Assembly (NCBI GenBank): GCA_018902385.1
Contig: JABSSW010000077.1
Coordinates: 83,262 to 147,261, forward strand
Length of the DNA: 64,000 nt
Origin: Physcia stellaris
Lineage: Eukaryota; Ascomycota; Lecanoromycetes; Caliciales; Physciaceae
Direction: 5' to 3'
In this document: piece by piece, positions 36,547 to 49,579 of the stretch
Layout: each line of letters begins with the position of its first letter
Position numbering within the stretch: position 1 is the stretch's first letter
Program-made: the position numbers and the translations under genes
The notes under the pieces: model-generated
What the model was told of the DNA's origin: nothing
The model's database searches: none
The model's input: only the letters and a program-made list of their open reading frames with translations

Positions 36547-37155
36547 ATGCGTTTCGTCACGAAGTCCGTGCTCGTGCTCTGCACTCTTGCCCTGAGTCTT
36601 GTTACCGCCGCTCAGCAAGCGCAGTCTGTCCCCCAGAACAGCAGCGCAGACCATGCCAGGCTGCCTGTTGTATCTGGGACTTGTACCAGCAACTGCAACC
36701 ACTCGGCCACGACCCTGATACCATCAAACACTCGCAGTATCCCCGGGTTCAATGCTGCCAAAACAGACCTCCCCACATCCTGTAAGTCCGAGCAGCCTGG
36801 CCAGCAGCCCTACCAGCACCTAACATTCTCACCGGCAGCACCAAGATCAAGCCGTTCCACCTCTGCCTCACCGACAGAAGGGATCGTCGCAAAAGGTTTC
36901 GGGAAAGCCAAAACGGTGACGAAATACCTGACCGCCACGGTCTACAGAGCGCCTACAGTGACGGTCACCAAGACTCCCAGCACGGTGTATAAGACGAAGA
37001 CGAAGACTAAGACAGTCAGCGTCGTGAATGGAACCGCGGCTGCGACGGAGTACAGTGTGGCCACTAACGGTGGATGGTCGATTGGCGACGCGGGGTTGTG
37101 CTTCGGTGGACTTGCTGGGGTCCAAGTGGCGCTGGTGATGATTGTGTTCATGTAG
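36547..37155 (+). CDS. Small secreted, probably GPI-anchored protein
   Basis: A single exon encodes 202 aa. Residues 1-22 form a signal peptide (MRFVTKSVLVLCTLALSLVTAA). The mature part is rich in Ser, Thr and Pro, with four cysteines near residues 45-80 and a Thr/Val/Lys-rich strand (TVTVTKTPSTVYKTKTKTKT). The last 20-25 residues are hydrophobic and follow a small-residue Asn-Gly-Gly stretch, fitting a GPI signal. It is most likely a cell-wall or plasma-membrane surface protein. No enzymatic domain is seen. Confidence 0.72.
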   Translation: MRFVTKSVLVLCTLALSLVTAAQQAQSVPQNSSADHARLPVVSGTCTSNCNHSATTLIPSNTRSIPGFNAAKTDLPTSCKSEQPGQQPYQHLTFSPAAPRSSRSTSASPTEGIVAKGFGKAKTVTKYLTATVYRAPTVTVTKTPSTVYKTKTKTKTVSVVNGTAAATEYSVATNGGWSIGDAGLCFGGLAGVQVALVMIVFM

Positions 37156-38738
37156 GTGGGCGGGAGAGTGAGGATTGGAAATCCGGGTAGTGGCTGTGTA
37201 TGAAAAGTTTATAGGGTACGGAGGATGCAATGCGATACTGGGCGAAGGCAGAGTTTCCTTTGGATAAACTCGTGTTACACCAGTTTGGTGTAACATCCGG
37301 GCTTTCCATCTTTTTGCTTTATTTTTCTTCCCTTACTTCCAGAGTCGTTATCGGTAAGCCACTCTATTTTGCCCTTCACTACCTCGCAGCTGGACGAATA
37401 TTCAAGCATCTTTAATTCCTGAACCATGGAAATATGAAGCGGGAGAAGTCTAGGCTCAAGCAGAATCTTGATGACGCAGCGTAGAGAACTGTCATCTCTC
37501 TCACCCTTACAGAGACTGATCTCCAAAGGACGAAGTATCAGATCAACCAAAAGGATTGGAAAATCTTGGAAGGTTTCTTCTTCTATTGTAAGCAGTAGAC
37601 AGACAGTAATTCATTATAGACACTTGGTTGAGTGATATTTTCCCGACCGGGAAAGATTCCATTCGAAATCAGATTTTCTCACCCTCCGTCTCACACACCC
37701 AAGAGAATTCGCTTAGTCCTTGCATGCACTGAAAGGTTGGACAGGATGACGACAGGCGGATAGAGCTATTATAATTTTTTGAACTTCTCAATGGCGATAT
37801 GGGAAGATATTTTTCGAGTCATGCAGTTGAAGTGTGACACTCGTGTCTGGATCAGCTAATCAATGAGACCTCGCGCCCGAATGCCCTGGCAAGGAAGAAT
37901 TAAGAGGAGGACGAATCGTCCTAGGGACTAATCCCGCGACTCCTATCATTCTCCGTATAGTGGGTTCGCTTAGTGTCGATTATTTTGTTCTAACCGTGAA
38001 AAGTAACTCGTATGCAACCTAAATATACCCTGCATGAACAAGGATTAAATCCCTACCGAGCTAAAGAGTCTAATCACCCGCGGTGCTGAATCACTGTAGC
38101 TCACCCGAAAGCTTATCGAAATAGAGATCTCCGACTAATTGCCATACGTTGCAGCATCTGGACTTTGTGGAGACGTTCGGCTGTGATGATGTATTTGATG
38201 CACACTTGCAGCTCGTACCGGTCGGAGAACTGCATCAAAGTGGCAAGATCATCTCAGACAGGCACAGGCACAATGCTGTTGGGGACGAATCATTAAGCTT
38301 CCATATTGATAAACATAGTTTGTGGCATGTTTTTGGTGACAGTGAGTGCTGGTCATGGCAGACACTGGGAAGACGCTACAAGGATGTCACCAACCGAGCG
38401 CCGGTGATTAATTTACTTCGGCCCTGGCACTGGTCGGCCCGGACAGCTCCCGGAGAAAGTAACTTTCTACCTGATCACTTTCCATCAACTTTCGGAATTT
38501 GAAGTTGATGTTCCATGAGATCTGCTTTAAACTTAAACTCGGTAGGCTACACTATCAACGCGCGACGCATCTAGCATCTGGATACTAGAGCTTCCAATAT
38601 CAAGGTGTAAGACTTATCACTCCGTACTGGAAGGACAGATATGCTATCAGGAGTGGTAGCTTGGCGCTAAACGTGCAAAATCGTAGCTACAACCCATGGC
38701 CCTTGACTTTCAGGATGGTCGCTTCGCAGTCCAGTTGA
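37156..38738. other. Intergenic spacer with dispersed repeat copy
   Basis: No gene is recognised. It holds copy A of the dispersed repeat (37975-38098) and the 3' side of the P450 gene. Confidence 0.4.
37975..38098 (+). repeat. Dispersed repeat, copy A
   Basis: Shares GTCGATTATTTTGTTCT at its start, an exact 18 bp core CCCTACCGAGCTAAAGAG at 38051-38068, then TAATCA, GCTG and CACTGTA, all in the same order as copy B at 43720. Divergence between these blocks is substantial. No coding potential is seen. Confidence 0.65.
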
Positions 38739-40424
38739 TCACATCCTGCGAGAAAGCTTGACGGCCACTGGTTTCGATGTTTCGAGCAGAGTCTCAATCC
38801 GCACCTGGTGATCGGGGTCTTTGACGTCGACTTGATACTTTTTGAGCAGCATCGCAAGATAGACCTTGGCAGCAAGGATTGGGAATTTGTATCCAACCTA
38901 ATAGTTTCAGTCTTCTTGATCACTCGATCGCACCAAGGAACAGAGAATCTTACACAGTTGCGCGGTCCGTACCCGAACGCCATGAAAGGCTGTTCTTTGT
39001 TATATCCACCAAGGAACCTCTCAGGAACGAATTCCCGGGCATCAGGCCCCCAAAACTTTGGCGAGGTATGTAAATGTCGATAATTAATGAATACAAGCAT
39101 GCCAGGCTTTAAGATAGCAGGTTTGCCATTAGCCCAAAGTGTAGTCTCACGGTTCATCACCCGGATAGTAGCGTGGACGATCGGATACATTCTATTGATC
39201 TCCATGATGAAAGCATCAAGATACGGCATCTTTGAGTTGATGGTCGTAAAGTCCGTGATGTCAACGGAATTTATCTCGGCCATTAGCTTCGTTAGGCATT
39301 CGGGATGCCTGGCCAGCTCAATAAATGCCCAACAGATATTTGATCCAATGCTGTGATGCCCCCCTGGCGCTTGTCAGTCGTCGACACTCTACAGGCGATG
39401 GAGAACTAACCGAACAGGTTGAGCTTTGTAAACTCAGTCGCAAATCTGGATAGAGGGCCAGCCCTCGCGCCGCCAGTGTTGACAGAAAGACTTCGAATCG
39501 TCTTCAGAGGAGCATTTGGGTTCTTATGCTCGTATTTTTCAAGTATCTCCAAATTATCTTCAATGACCTCCTCAACTCTTCTTTTGACCTTAGCTTCGGA
39601 CCTGGTCGGCTCGCCTGTGGTCAAGAGTTTCAGGAAGAGCTGGCAGGAATATTGGACCGACGGCCAAGGGCTTCCAGTCAAGCGGAGGAGGATGTCCCCA
39701 ATATCTAGAGTGCGTCCGTCAACGTGATAATTGGGATTGCCGTAAAGGGTCTCGCCCCAGAGCGAAATAGCAAAGTTTTCAGCGGCATGTTTGATGTCTT
39801 CAACCTCTCTTGACGGAAACCCGCCGGTCAAGGCATCGATGTGTGCTGTAGCGATTTCAAAAATCGTGTTGAACTTCTCCGCATTCGACTTCGAGCTGTT
39901 GAACTCACGGATCATTGCACTGCGCTGGCGAGTTGTGTCAGAACCGACGTAGTTGAACAGGTTGGGGCCAATCATTCTCCGAAGAGTCCACCATGGAGAC
40001 AAATTTGTGATCATGGGGTCACCTTCCCTACCAGCTGTCAGTGCAAGAAAAAACGATCAGAGTCAACGTGTAGGATGGCCCACCTCGAAGCGACTTCTTC
40101 CGGATACGACAACACCTCTTTTACCAGCGCTGGATCGTGAACCGATACAAGGGTACTCTTGACGAGGTTTGCATAGGAGATGCCATCGGAGCCAATTGCG
40201 ATGAGTTTCTCTAGAAGCTGTGGAGCTCCAAGACTGAAATAGAGAGGCACCGCCCCCAGAACAGGAATGCCTTTGAGTTCAGGAATTCCAGGAATGATAT
40301 GTTCAGAGGCTACCGTCTTGAACGTGAGAAATCCTAGAAGCATAATTAACCCCACTGCGGCGGTTGTGATAATCGAAGGTCCCATATCCGTCATCATCAA
40401 AGTATGAAGGCTGTCTGGATCCAT
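38739..40424 (-). CDS. Cytochrome P450 monooxygenase
   Basis: Exons 40424-40084, 40027-39411, 39363-38954 and 38897-38739 give 508 aa; introns are 56, 47 and 56 bp. An N-terminal membrane anchor lies at about residues 14-34 (TTAAVGLIMLLGFLTF). The K-helix ExxR motif is Glu374-Arg377 (EINR). The haem-binding loop is FGYGPRNC-VG, where Cys456 is the last residue before the final intron. The I-helix region reads GGHHSIGSN rather than the usual AGxxTT, which is atypical and may alter oxygen activation. P450s of this type oxidise small molecules at the ER with a CPR partner. The frame is open above Met 40424, but that Met best precedes the anchor. Confidence 0.9.
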
Positions 40425-43400
40425 AGTAGATGTTTTGGCCCACGACCAAGGCATGGCAAGCCCAGCAGAAGTCGATCTAGTGATAATAGCTTTTACCCAG
40501 ATGGTCGTCTGGAGATCGGATGTGGATTCTGAGTCAATTGAGACTTTGTCAGGTAGCTTTATACTTGGATAAGGGCCGGCGTAGGGGGACATGAAAAGAT
40601 CGTAGCCTCGGAATGGGAAGCTTATAAGCTAGTAAGGCCCCAAACCATCACGGGCCGATTGAAGTCTAGACAAACAAAGTAAAATTACGTAGTGCGACGT
40701 ATAGGAGGTGGTACAAGAGTGGTTGATCACCACGCCACAGACGCTTCCAGCGAGATACTCCGGATCCTAATTTCTGACTTGCAGTCATCGACCACGGAAT
40801 CGCCGTTGCTCTGTATCCGCAAGTACGAACCCTAATTTCAAACCTGTCAGTGACTGATACGAAGTCCTTGATTCGTCTAATGCTCCTCAAAGGAGTAATG
40901 ACGCTACTTCGATCCTAGCGAGCTACTTCGGAATACTTGCATCTTGTGGTAATTATTCGAGACCCTACATGTTTCTGCATGTTGTGCGAATAACTCCGTA
41001 TCGGGTGAGTGGCCACACTATCTTGTATCCGAGCTCGATCATTACATTACAACGAAGGGAGCAACGCCACGACTCATGCCAAGCCTCTCCATGTCGGGTA
41101 TCGATTGAACAAGCTTTGGTCGCTCGATTGCTGTTTTGCATTGACACCTCTCACATTCAGCGTCTTCCTCGCTGCAGAACTTTCAAGAGCTGGTTACATT
41201 GGTAGCGCTCGATGACGCATGGATTACTGAAGACTGGAATATTAGCAATCTGACGAGGAACACTTGTTGGTCGTCCAGGCCCGACGTGGGTGCTAATGCA
41301 GGAAATTCGAATTGAAAGAGACTTGAAGCTTCTGGTTACATCGAAGGTTAATGCATCATCATTTTCAATCCCCATCTTTGGTCTCTTCTTTTGTTTTGTT
41401 CGCCCACTCCTTTTAGTCTTCTTCGTTGTTCTTCATCTTTTTGAAGACAGTTTATTCACCTCTGATGCAGATATTCTTCTTCTTCTCGCTCCATAACCCG
41501 GTCGCAGAGGCACGGGGAGTAGTCAGGCTCTGAAAGCTGCTTCGTTGGGCCATTTCGCTCATGTAGGAGGCCTACAGGCCGGCCAGGCCCAAAACACCAA
41601 GTTTTTGTACATAGCAATGAAGGAAATACGCACCCTTATCGCGGGCTGTTGAAAATAACTGCACGCCACAACTCTACTAACTATGAAACTCGCTAAGACG
41701 TTGAGCTTCATTCGTCGTGGCGTGTAGGCCTCGACAGTCGCGTACACTCACGATCTCGATGATCGAGATGATTGATCTTACAAAGCCACAAACAGCTCAG
41801 CCTTTCACTGTTACAACCCCTGACTCATTCTCCCGCCACTAATTCTGAGGGAGCGATTCCCAATCAAGCAGGAGTGTCGCGTTTTACACAAACTGATTGG
41901 AAGAGCTAAGCGAGGCTGCACACCACACGTAGACAGAACTTTCATCTTCATCGATGATTCGAGTGATGCCAAGATACCAAGGAAAATACGGTGTCAAGAA
42001 ATGCAGCACTTGACATCGAATTTTGCAAGAGACTTGATTATGGGATCGAGATCGCGCGGAAGGATGCCCGCCAGGGTGTGCTTCGATAGTCTTCAAATTC
42101 CCGTGATTCGATGGTCATTGGAATACAACTCTTGTATCAATTGCTTAACCCTTAAGTGCGTGTTTGTGCAGAGATCTCGATTGCGCTGGGACAGTACCAA
42201 TCAGAAAGGCCAATTGTGTTGGGATAGAAATGTCCAGGAGTGCTTCATGTCACCGCTCACTACCACAAGCGGCCTAAACAGATTCTACCTTAGAAATCAT
42301 ATAAGAGATCGCTCAGGAGATCAGCATGTCTTTCTATCATTCGTCAGAGACATGGACAAGATATGAGTAACTGTGACTGCTTACTCTTTGTCAGACCTGA
42401 AGGTCAAAACCTTTCATACCGCGAGATTGCACTCGTAGATAGCACAGAATCTCGGTCCTTGAAAATAGACGAATTGTACGCAGCGGTATGACCTTGAGTA
42501 TCGTTCCTTCAAGGAAGTCGTTCCATCAGATGATGAGCCAAATGAAGAGTTAAAATTAAGTCCATGTTTAACCTTGTGGCCCTCTAGCCACCAGTCATCT
42601 AATCTTCGCCGACCATTTGAAATCGTCGCTGTATCCCATTTTATCCCATCCATCATTTGGAAAAATTGCTTTAAGAGACAATAAGTGGGATATGTCTGAT
42701 AGGGCAGTTGTCGAGAGCGCATTTCCAACCCTGTCAGCGTCAGTAACTCAGCAACCTGACACAAATTCGCTCTGCCAGCATACAAAGTCGACCATAAAGA
42801 GGGAAGCTCAACCCAAAGTGCTGCTGCAAAATTTTTCAAGCATTGGAGGATCTTAAAGCCTTTGTAGAAGACGATGTCTGCCGATCAGGTCCCTTAAAAG
42901 GATTGCTGCTCACCCTTCGATAGCTAGGATACACTTTGTTCACAGTTCACAGAGCCTCTTTTGATTTGTGTCCGCTTTGAGACTCACGTGACCCTTCGCA
43001 GTTTGCTGCAGGTCAATATGATGGCTAAAGGGACATATCATTGGCAGTTCTTGCTATAACTCGTCGGTTTCTCACTACTGGATTGTAAATGATCTGGCAA
43101 GGAAAGAATCTCGTGTACACTCGAAGCGACCATTTCATCAAATTTGACATCACTTTTCTCTTTGACTCGTCTCAAGCCAACCTGCTCCACCGCCCAACAC
43201 TACATCAGGACTCTATCTGAGAATCTCAGATGTTGAAGCCTAGCCACCTTCTGCTCGATACTGTGCTTTTCATAGTCTCGATCACCGCGCACTTTCCTGT
43301 TTTTAATAACATCAGTATCGAGTTGTAGTTTACGAGGATGTCTCCATATTGCCATGGGTGGCGTAAGTGGCAATATGCGACTCATTTGCAAATGCTATAC

Positions 43401-43851
43401 CTCTTTCAAGACTTGGACTGAGAGCAAAATATACGTGATATACAACCATTATAGGTGAGAATAGCCAGCGATGATAGTCTAGATTATTTCGCTGTAGGGT
43501 TCGCTTCTCTGTCCATTATCCCAGAGGGGGGACTCAGCATAGAACCAGCAGTGATGGATCATCGCCTATCTTGGTATACTAAAAGTCTTTCCCTTATCAA
43601 TCCAGGAATACCCGACGCGGTATGGATGATGTTGGGAATTGCGGATTTATGGTTGCGGCACGAACAGGCAATTTATACCTAACGCACGTAAAAATTTTAG
43701 TAAAGACGCCAATTGAATAGTCGATTATTTTGTTCTCACCATTATGAGTAATACGCATACAGATGCTGTACTGTACAAGAAATGAGTCCCTACCGAGCTA
43801 AAGAGGGTAATCATTCGCTGTACTACCCCACTGTATTGATTGACTGATTCA
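40425..43851. other. Gene-poor region
   Basis: About 3.4 kb without a supportable gene. ORFs here are short and unsupported. Copy B of the dispersed repeat lies at 43720-43835. Confidence 0.4.
43720..43835 (+). repeat. Dispersed repeat, copy B
   Basis: Same orientation and block order as copy A at 37975-38098, including the exact 18 bp core CCCTACCGAGCTAAAGAG. Confidence 0.65.
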
Positions 43852-44241
43852 TCATTCATTCATCATCAAGCACATGAACTGACCCCTTGAGGAGTCTGTC
43901 ATGCGGCTAAAATAACCGAGCCAATCGTCTCTAGGAGGTTCTGGCTCTAAAGGAGAATGCTGCCTAAAGTGACGGACAAAGGGATATAGACACCCTCCTA
44001 GCAGGCCTGTAGTTACTCCCTTGATTATTGCAATCCTAGTCACCGAGGGTTGCATCCATACGAAGTCATTGTTGTCTCCTTCAAGGTACTTTGAAACATA
44101 ATTCAGCACAATGTCGCGTATTGTTAGCGCAATTAAGCCTCGATGGGCATTCAATGGTAAAGTAGACCTAGCGAAGGCTTGGACTTGGAGCCGAAAAGAC
44201 GTAGGCACCAATCTCTGCTGGTTGTTTGGTCGTAAGAACAT
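43852..44241 (-). CDS. Hypothetical 129 aa ORF with one possible membrane segment
   Basis: The frame opens with ATG at 44241 and runs without introns. A hydrophobic stretch (IAIIKGVTTGLLGGCLYPFV, about residues 72-91) could cross a membrane. I recognise no family. It abuts the dispersed repeat and may be an orphan gene or a remnant. Confidence 0.3.
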   Translation of the reverse strand: MFLRPNNQQRLVPTSFRLQVQAFARSTLPLNAHRGLIALTIRDIVLNYVSKYLEGDNNDFVWMQPSVTRIAIIKGVTTGLLGGCLYPFVRHFRQHSPLEPEPPRDDWLGYFSRMTDSSRGQFMCLMMNE

Positions 44242-44521
44242 ACTGATTTAGCGAGTAGTTGCTCGGGTTTTTGGACCAAGTAGCACAGTCCCCTACCAGT
44301 TACGGAGTTAAAACAGAGTGTCAAAAAGATGTGGTAAAATGCATTGATCTGATGGTCAAATTTAAGTAGGTTTCACCTTCCTCTTCAGATTGATGGTCGA
44401 TTTACCGTCCAACAAAATGGCGAGGCAGCACATGAATGCATACTGAGATGTTACAAATCCTAGCTACAACAACGTAGATCGACTACGTATTCTCACTAAA
44501 CCAGGACCGGGCGGCAAGCTG

Positions 44522-45338
44522 ATGCTCGATGAGAAGATTTTCCTTTGGAATGGTGTCAAGACCCCGTTGTGTAGTGTCTATGACTGCCTAGGATACGTCC
44601 TCTCTACCATGGGGACAGCACCCGTGGGAGCCACACGTGAAGATTATTTTGCACCACTGGTCTCTGTCTTCGGTAAAAACCTCATCAATCTAGCGGGTAA
44701 TGTGAAAATGGCGCCCAATAGGGCATTCGTTGCTTATAACGACGTTCCTTTCGAAGAGAAGTCCCTCATTCTTTCCTTCGACGTTCCACAGGAAATCCAT
44801 TCGCCGCCAACCGACCTGGATGTTGCGCTAGGGGCGAATATCGGCGCCGCTGGGCCCTTGAAGACGATCATCCAAGAAGCGAGGTGGTATTGGATGAGAG
44901 ACGAAGGCAAGCTGGATTTGGGACCGAACCTTGAGCAGTCGGTGTTGAGGCAGACTGTCGGAGCGCAGGGCCAGCTGTTTGGACATTGTGCCGAGACAAT
45001 ACCACTGATTGTGCACTTAGGGTAAGTCTACCTAAGCACTCTACCTAAGCACTCTAATTAGACTATTAGGAGTCTGAATTTCCGGGTAGCCATGCTAATG
45101 ATAACTCAGGACTAAGGAATCATGGAAAGCTAAAAGTGTTGCCGGAATATGTATGGACGTGAGATTACTTGCCCCACTGGCTAAGTACGACAACGAAACT
45201 ATTCGAAAGTGTCTGGTAGATCCGTGCCCGAACTGTCAAGAGATTTGGAGGCAGTATCAGAGTGATCCGGTGAGATTCCAAGCGCAGTTGATGGAGATTT
45301 TAGAGACTATTAGGCGTAAAGGCTTGCCTGAGAATTAA
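44522..45338 (+). CDS. Deaminase-fold zinc protein (HCAE / PCxxC), 5' end uncertain
   Basis: Exons 44522-45021 and 45110-45338 join in phase (GG|G, 88 bp intron) to give 242 aa from the first ATG. The protein has the two zinc signatures of the cytidine/nucleic-acid deaminase fold: GHCAET at residues 154-159 and DPCPNC at 204-209, separated as expected by an intervening strand-helix unit. The frame is open about 75 bp upstream of the ATG without another start, so a first exon may be missing. Fungal genomes contain several lineage-specific deaminase-like families related to bacterial effector domains. Which one this is, and its substrate, I cannot say. The zinc signatures are seen directly; the deaminase role is inferred. 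Confidence 0.6.
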
Positions 45339-48300
45339 TTAGGTCGTGAAGGGGTATCACAGGGCTATCTGTCCTGTAGAATGTCTAGCAGTCCATCAAA
45401 TGCCGAACATGAAAGGACGCACGGCTCTAATGTACTCTTCCCTAGCCATACTAAGCTTACAATGAGATTGATTTGGCAAATAATCATCAGAAAGGTTTGG
45501 TCTGGTATCTTTGAGCTAGACAAGACAGCACTGTGTCACTATCGCTTCGCTCTTGATGAAAGACATCTCATACAGAGTGTCCCAAGAGTCAACAATAACA
45601 TGCCTGTGTGAGGTGGGACATTTGCTTCTTGGCCTCCTGGTCCTGACAGGCAAGAAGGAGTCATACTTGAGATGCATTTGGCATTGGAGCTCAGTCAGCT
45701 TAACCACGGCTGCGGGGAAACTTGGCTTATGTTCGTGTCTAAGCCTACGTGCTACCCAACTCTTTTACAACCCCTCGGTCTTGACTCTATCCCTGTACCG
45801 TGCGATGACGTGCTGATTGTCGTCGTATGCCTCCTTTGTTCCTGGGTATTCCAGTAAAGTGCTTTTCAAGCCATTCTCTTCTCGTGTCCCTGTCCCTCTC
45901 AACACTCTTAGGATCCCTTCTATATCCTTCGGTTCATCAATTCGCCATATGTCGTCGGCTATCGCGGTCCAAATGTAAAAGCTACCAGCTCCACATTTGA
46001 CTAAGACATCCTGGTGATTGTCGCTGTATAGGTAAGGTGTGATGGGTAGTGGAATATCGAAAGGTTCCCGGGAAAGCTATCGGGGACATAGGCTAAGTTG
46101 TTATCGACTTCGGCGTGCCAACCTGGCGGAATGTCATCAGGGGAGAACCGGGGAGCCGATGTGACAGATTTGGACTTCAAACAAAAAAGGTCAGCAGTTC
46201 CACAGACTATCCAGTTCTATATGAAAGGAAATCCAAACCATGAGTCGTATTTGATTATGAGACTGGGGAAGCAGTGTTGGAATGGATGTACTCTTCTTCT
46301 GGAAGCGGGAGCGAGAGGCTGGCGATGTGACACGCCGCAAGTGACAAAACGGCCGCAAAAGAGAGAAGCTGACAAGGCGTGAGGTGGGGAGACGTTTCAG
46401 CACTGACGAAGAGATGGGCATAGTTTATGGATCAGGATATAACAGGGTGCGGCGTTCGGTCGTATTAGCAACGAAGACCCGAAAGAACATGTTATTACGG
46501 AACCGTTCCGCTCCAAGTGAACAAGTCTGGGGGTAACCCCGCCCGCCCCGGCAAGTTTTATGTACGTACTTCCTCCAGCTCGGAAGAACGACGAAACCAT
46601 GCGTGGGTGGAATCTACAATCATAATTTCTAATTGGGACTCGACATCGTCTAATCGAAGGAACGCACAATTGTCCAATAAGGTACACGGACTTGACCTGA
46701 CATCGTGAGTCTTTTGTCTCACTTAAATGTTTAAGCCTTCCTAAACACATCGTCCGTCCCAGTTGCGCTCAACTCACTCTATCCGAAGTCGAGAGTCAAC
46801 AGCTTTTTGATCACTGATGTGACTGCAAACGATCACAATTCAATTACATAAATGGCGTCTTATGTATCTATCTCGCAGCATAACACTCGATATAACGCAC
46901 GAAAAACAGCGGCGAGCAAGCAAAGATGGCAAGAGCGGGTTTTGGCATGAATATACATGCTGCATAGTAGTTTACAAATTCATGCTACTGTCTCGGAGAT
47001 ATCCGGGCGAACACACCGTCCCTGCCTCCATGACACTCTAGTAGACTGTGGATCCGGACAAAGTTGGCTTGGAAGATCTTTCAGCAGCACTCAGAGCTTC
47101 ACATTCGAAACAAGAAGAGCGAAACAAATGGCTTGGTATAGTAGTAAAAGACAAAGAAGCGCGATATCCCTTGAGCGGCTCGACGCGCTGGAGATTTCTC
47201 AAAACAGTACGACCTTGCTTTAAACCTAAAACAACGTAGCACATAGTGTATACAGAGCTCCAATCGAACCCCAATTGGGATACATGGTGGAAACAGATCA
47301 GTATGACCAGAACGATCTCGTTACGAATAACTAACATGGACGTCAGGGATGCCTGGGAAGATGCCATCAATGAGAGTTCGGCATACCCGGATGGTACCAA
47401 CATCCTGCGGGCTACTGCGACATCAGCAGAAAAAATAGACTGTACCGCCCCCTAATAACCTGTAGCCACATCAATCAAGAAGCGTTGCCAACTTTTCATC
47501 GGACAAAAAACTTGATCATCCATTCGAGGCAACAGAACTTTGTGAAAGCTATGCAATCTATAGATAACTTCACTCCGGAAACTGGCAATCACATATCGAG
47601 CTTTGTAACAGTGGCTCGTCAGCCATGTCTACCAAATGGTCCAGGTCATTACGGTTCCTTCACGGGCACTAAGGATTTCGAACTCAGCAATCAATATTAC
47701 TACAACTCCGCGCGAGCCTTTTTGATCCCGTGTGCTGCCACCAAAACCACTTTCCATGCGCGAATTGACTCTAGGCTTTGACGTGAATCATCTCAACAAT
47801 AATCAGCCTTTTCAAGAAACGAATGAGGAGCAGAGAGATCTGTTCTAATCACGGGCATTTTGGCTCAATAAGTTTCTTCGCTCACAGTCTCTAAGCTGGA
47901 TCAAATTGCTCTTCGCATTGGTGGATTAACAGGACCCAATGATGGATATTGGGTTTACCAATTGGCTGATTGAGCAGTTAAATGAAGTAGATATCAGGAA
48001 TGTGTTCGTGCCAACGATGATTGGCAAGATGACTATCCTCCCTATGAAGTATGAGGCGGAGTATAGCCCCACATACCCCTTCTTAACATCTGGACCTGAT
48101 ACCCGATCTTGAATACAGATCTTCAACAGCAAAATCAAAGGTCTATTTCAGTATTTCGGTAGGCAGTTCAAGATAAAGCAATAATTCTGGAGGCGCAAAT
48201 ACAGGACGTATCAGGATTTCATTCTGTCTTTGATCGAGAAGCTGCAGACAACTGTTGAATTCTACTAAAAACAGTGGATGAAAAGCGCGTTAGAGATTCA

Positions 48301-49579
48301 TAGACCCAGCTTACTGCTCGACTTTCCCTATAATGATCCGTGATTGCTGTTGAATGTAACTCGGGAGAATACTTAGTTCTAGTAACCACCTATCCCGGGA
48401 GGAAAAGAAGCAGAAAAGAGCCCAGACCGCCGCGAGAGGGTGCTACGAGAAAAACATCTCCATCTTCTGAGAACTCTTATCATCTCGAGGTCAAGGCCTC
48501 GACATTCGGAATTTCAGGTCTTTCTGAAATGAGTAGAAGACGTTGGTTGTGATTTTTTGGAACAGGGATTATGCTTTCTCCACAGCGGAGGGAACTGATA
48601 ACAATCTCTTTTAAGCAAGGAATCTGATATCGACTCCATGATTCCGTTCGCACTCGAAATATCTTCAGCTAATGAGATTTGTACATTCTCAAGTCAACCT
48701 AGTGAGCGATACTTTCAAGCTACGAGCATCCAACGCTACAAGCAAAAAGAAACGATGTCTAAGGAACAAGCAAGTACACAGGTGTTACTAGAAATATCAC
48801 ATCACTGAAGGATGAGTTGGCCCTATTAGAGATATCACACCTAAGAAAGCCACAGTATGCATTCTCAATCTAGTACAAGTATCTCAACTCAAACTGCTGC
48901 AGACAAGAAGACAATGCTTGATGGAGACATCGGACTCGCGAAGACCTGCCCTCGTACGGCTATTGAGAATGGGAGATACATGAATTTCTTGATATCTTGG
49001 ATGAAACACTGATTTAATCTACGCAGAATAGCTATGGCGATTACTTCGAATGTGAAAGGCTCGGCCGCAATAGCGGCAGAAAGATTCAATAGGATGAACA
49101 AAAAATAGCTCTATATCGTAAAGCAATCGCGCTTCGAAGATTTGTGGGTTGCAAGGAACGTGCTACTGCCTGTTGCTAATAATGTAAAGAGACCGATAGC
49201 TTGGGACTAGCGGTAGAAAATTATCGCGAAGAGAGCTTGATAGAAATACCTTATTGTTTTTCCGAGACCCTTTTCAGTCCAGAGCGACCAAGGCTCAACT
49301 GTGGTAACAGTGCTCAATTCTTGACCCAAACAAAGAAGTGCAGATTATCGTTCCTTTCAACCAGTAAGATGGAGTTCTCTTTGATCTAAGTTGATCTTCA
49401 AACCCTCAAGGTTTCTTTGTTTGCGTGTCAATCTGCGCCGCCCAGGAAAGTTTCATCGTCGAAGCTACATCCAGCATACCGTTATCATCAACGTTTCGTG
49501 TTTAGGTAGGACTAATAAGAAGAACCTCCCCTTACTGCCATCTTAATGTCCTATGAGTCAGACCAGGGCAATGGGTAAG
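45339..49579. other. Gene-poor, apparently decayed region
   Basis: About 4.2 kb with no intact gene. Short open pieces occur (for example about 46957-47455 and 47930-48300) that read like coding debris with stops between them, but I could not assign a family. Confidence 0.35.

Noticed and set aside
26478-40424. Secondary-metabolite cluster spanning asparagine synthetase, methyltransferase and P450
   Set aside because: No backbone synthase or transporter is present, and unrelated genes and long spacers separate the three.
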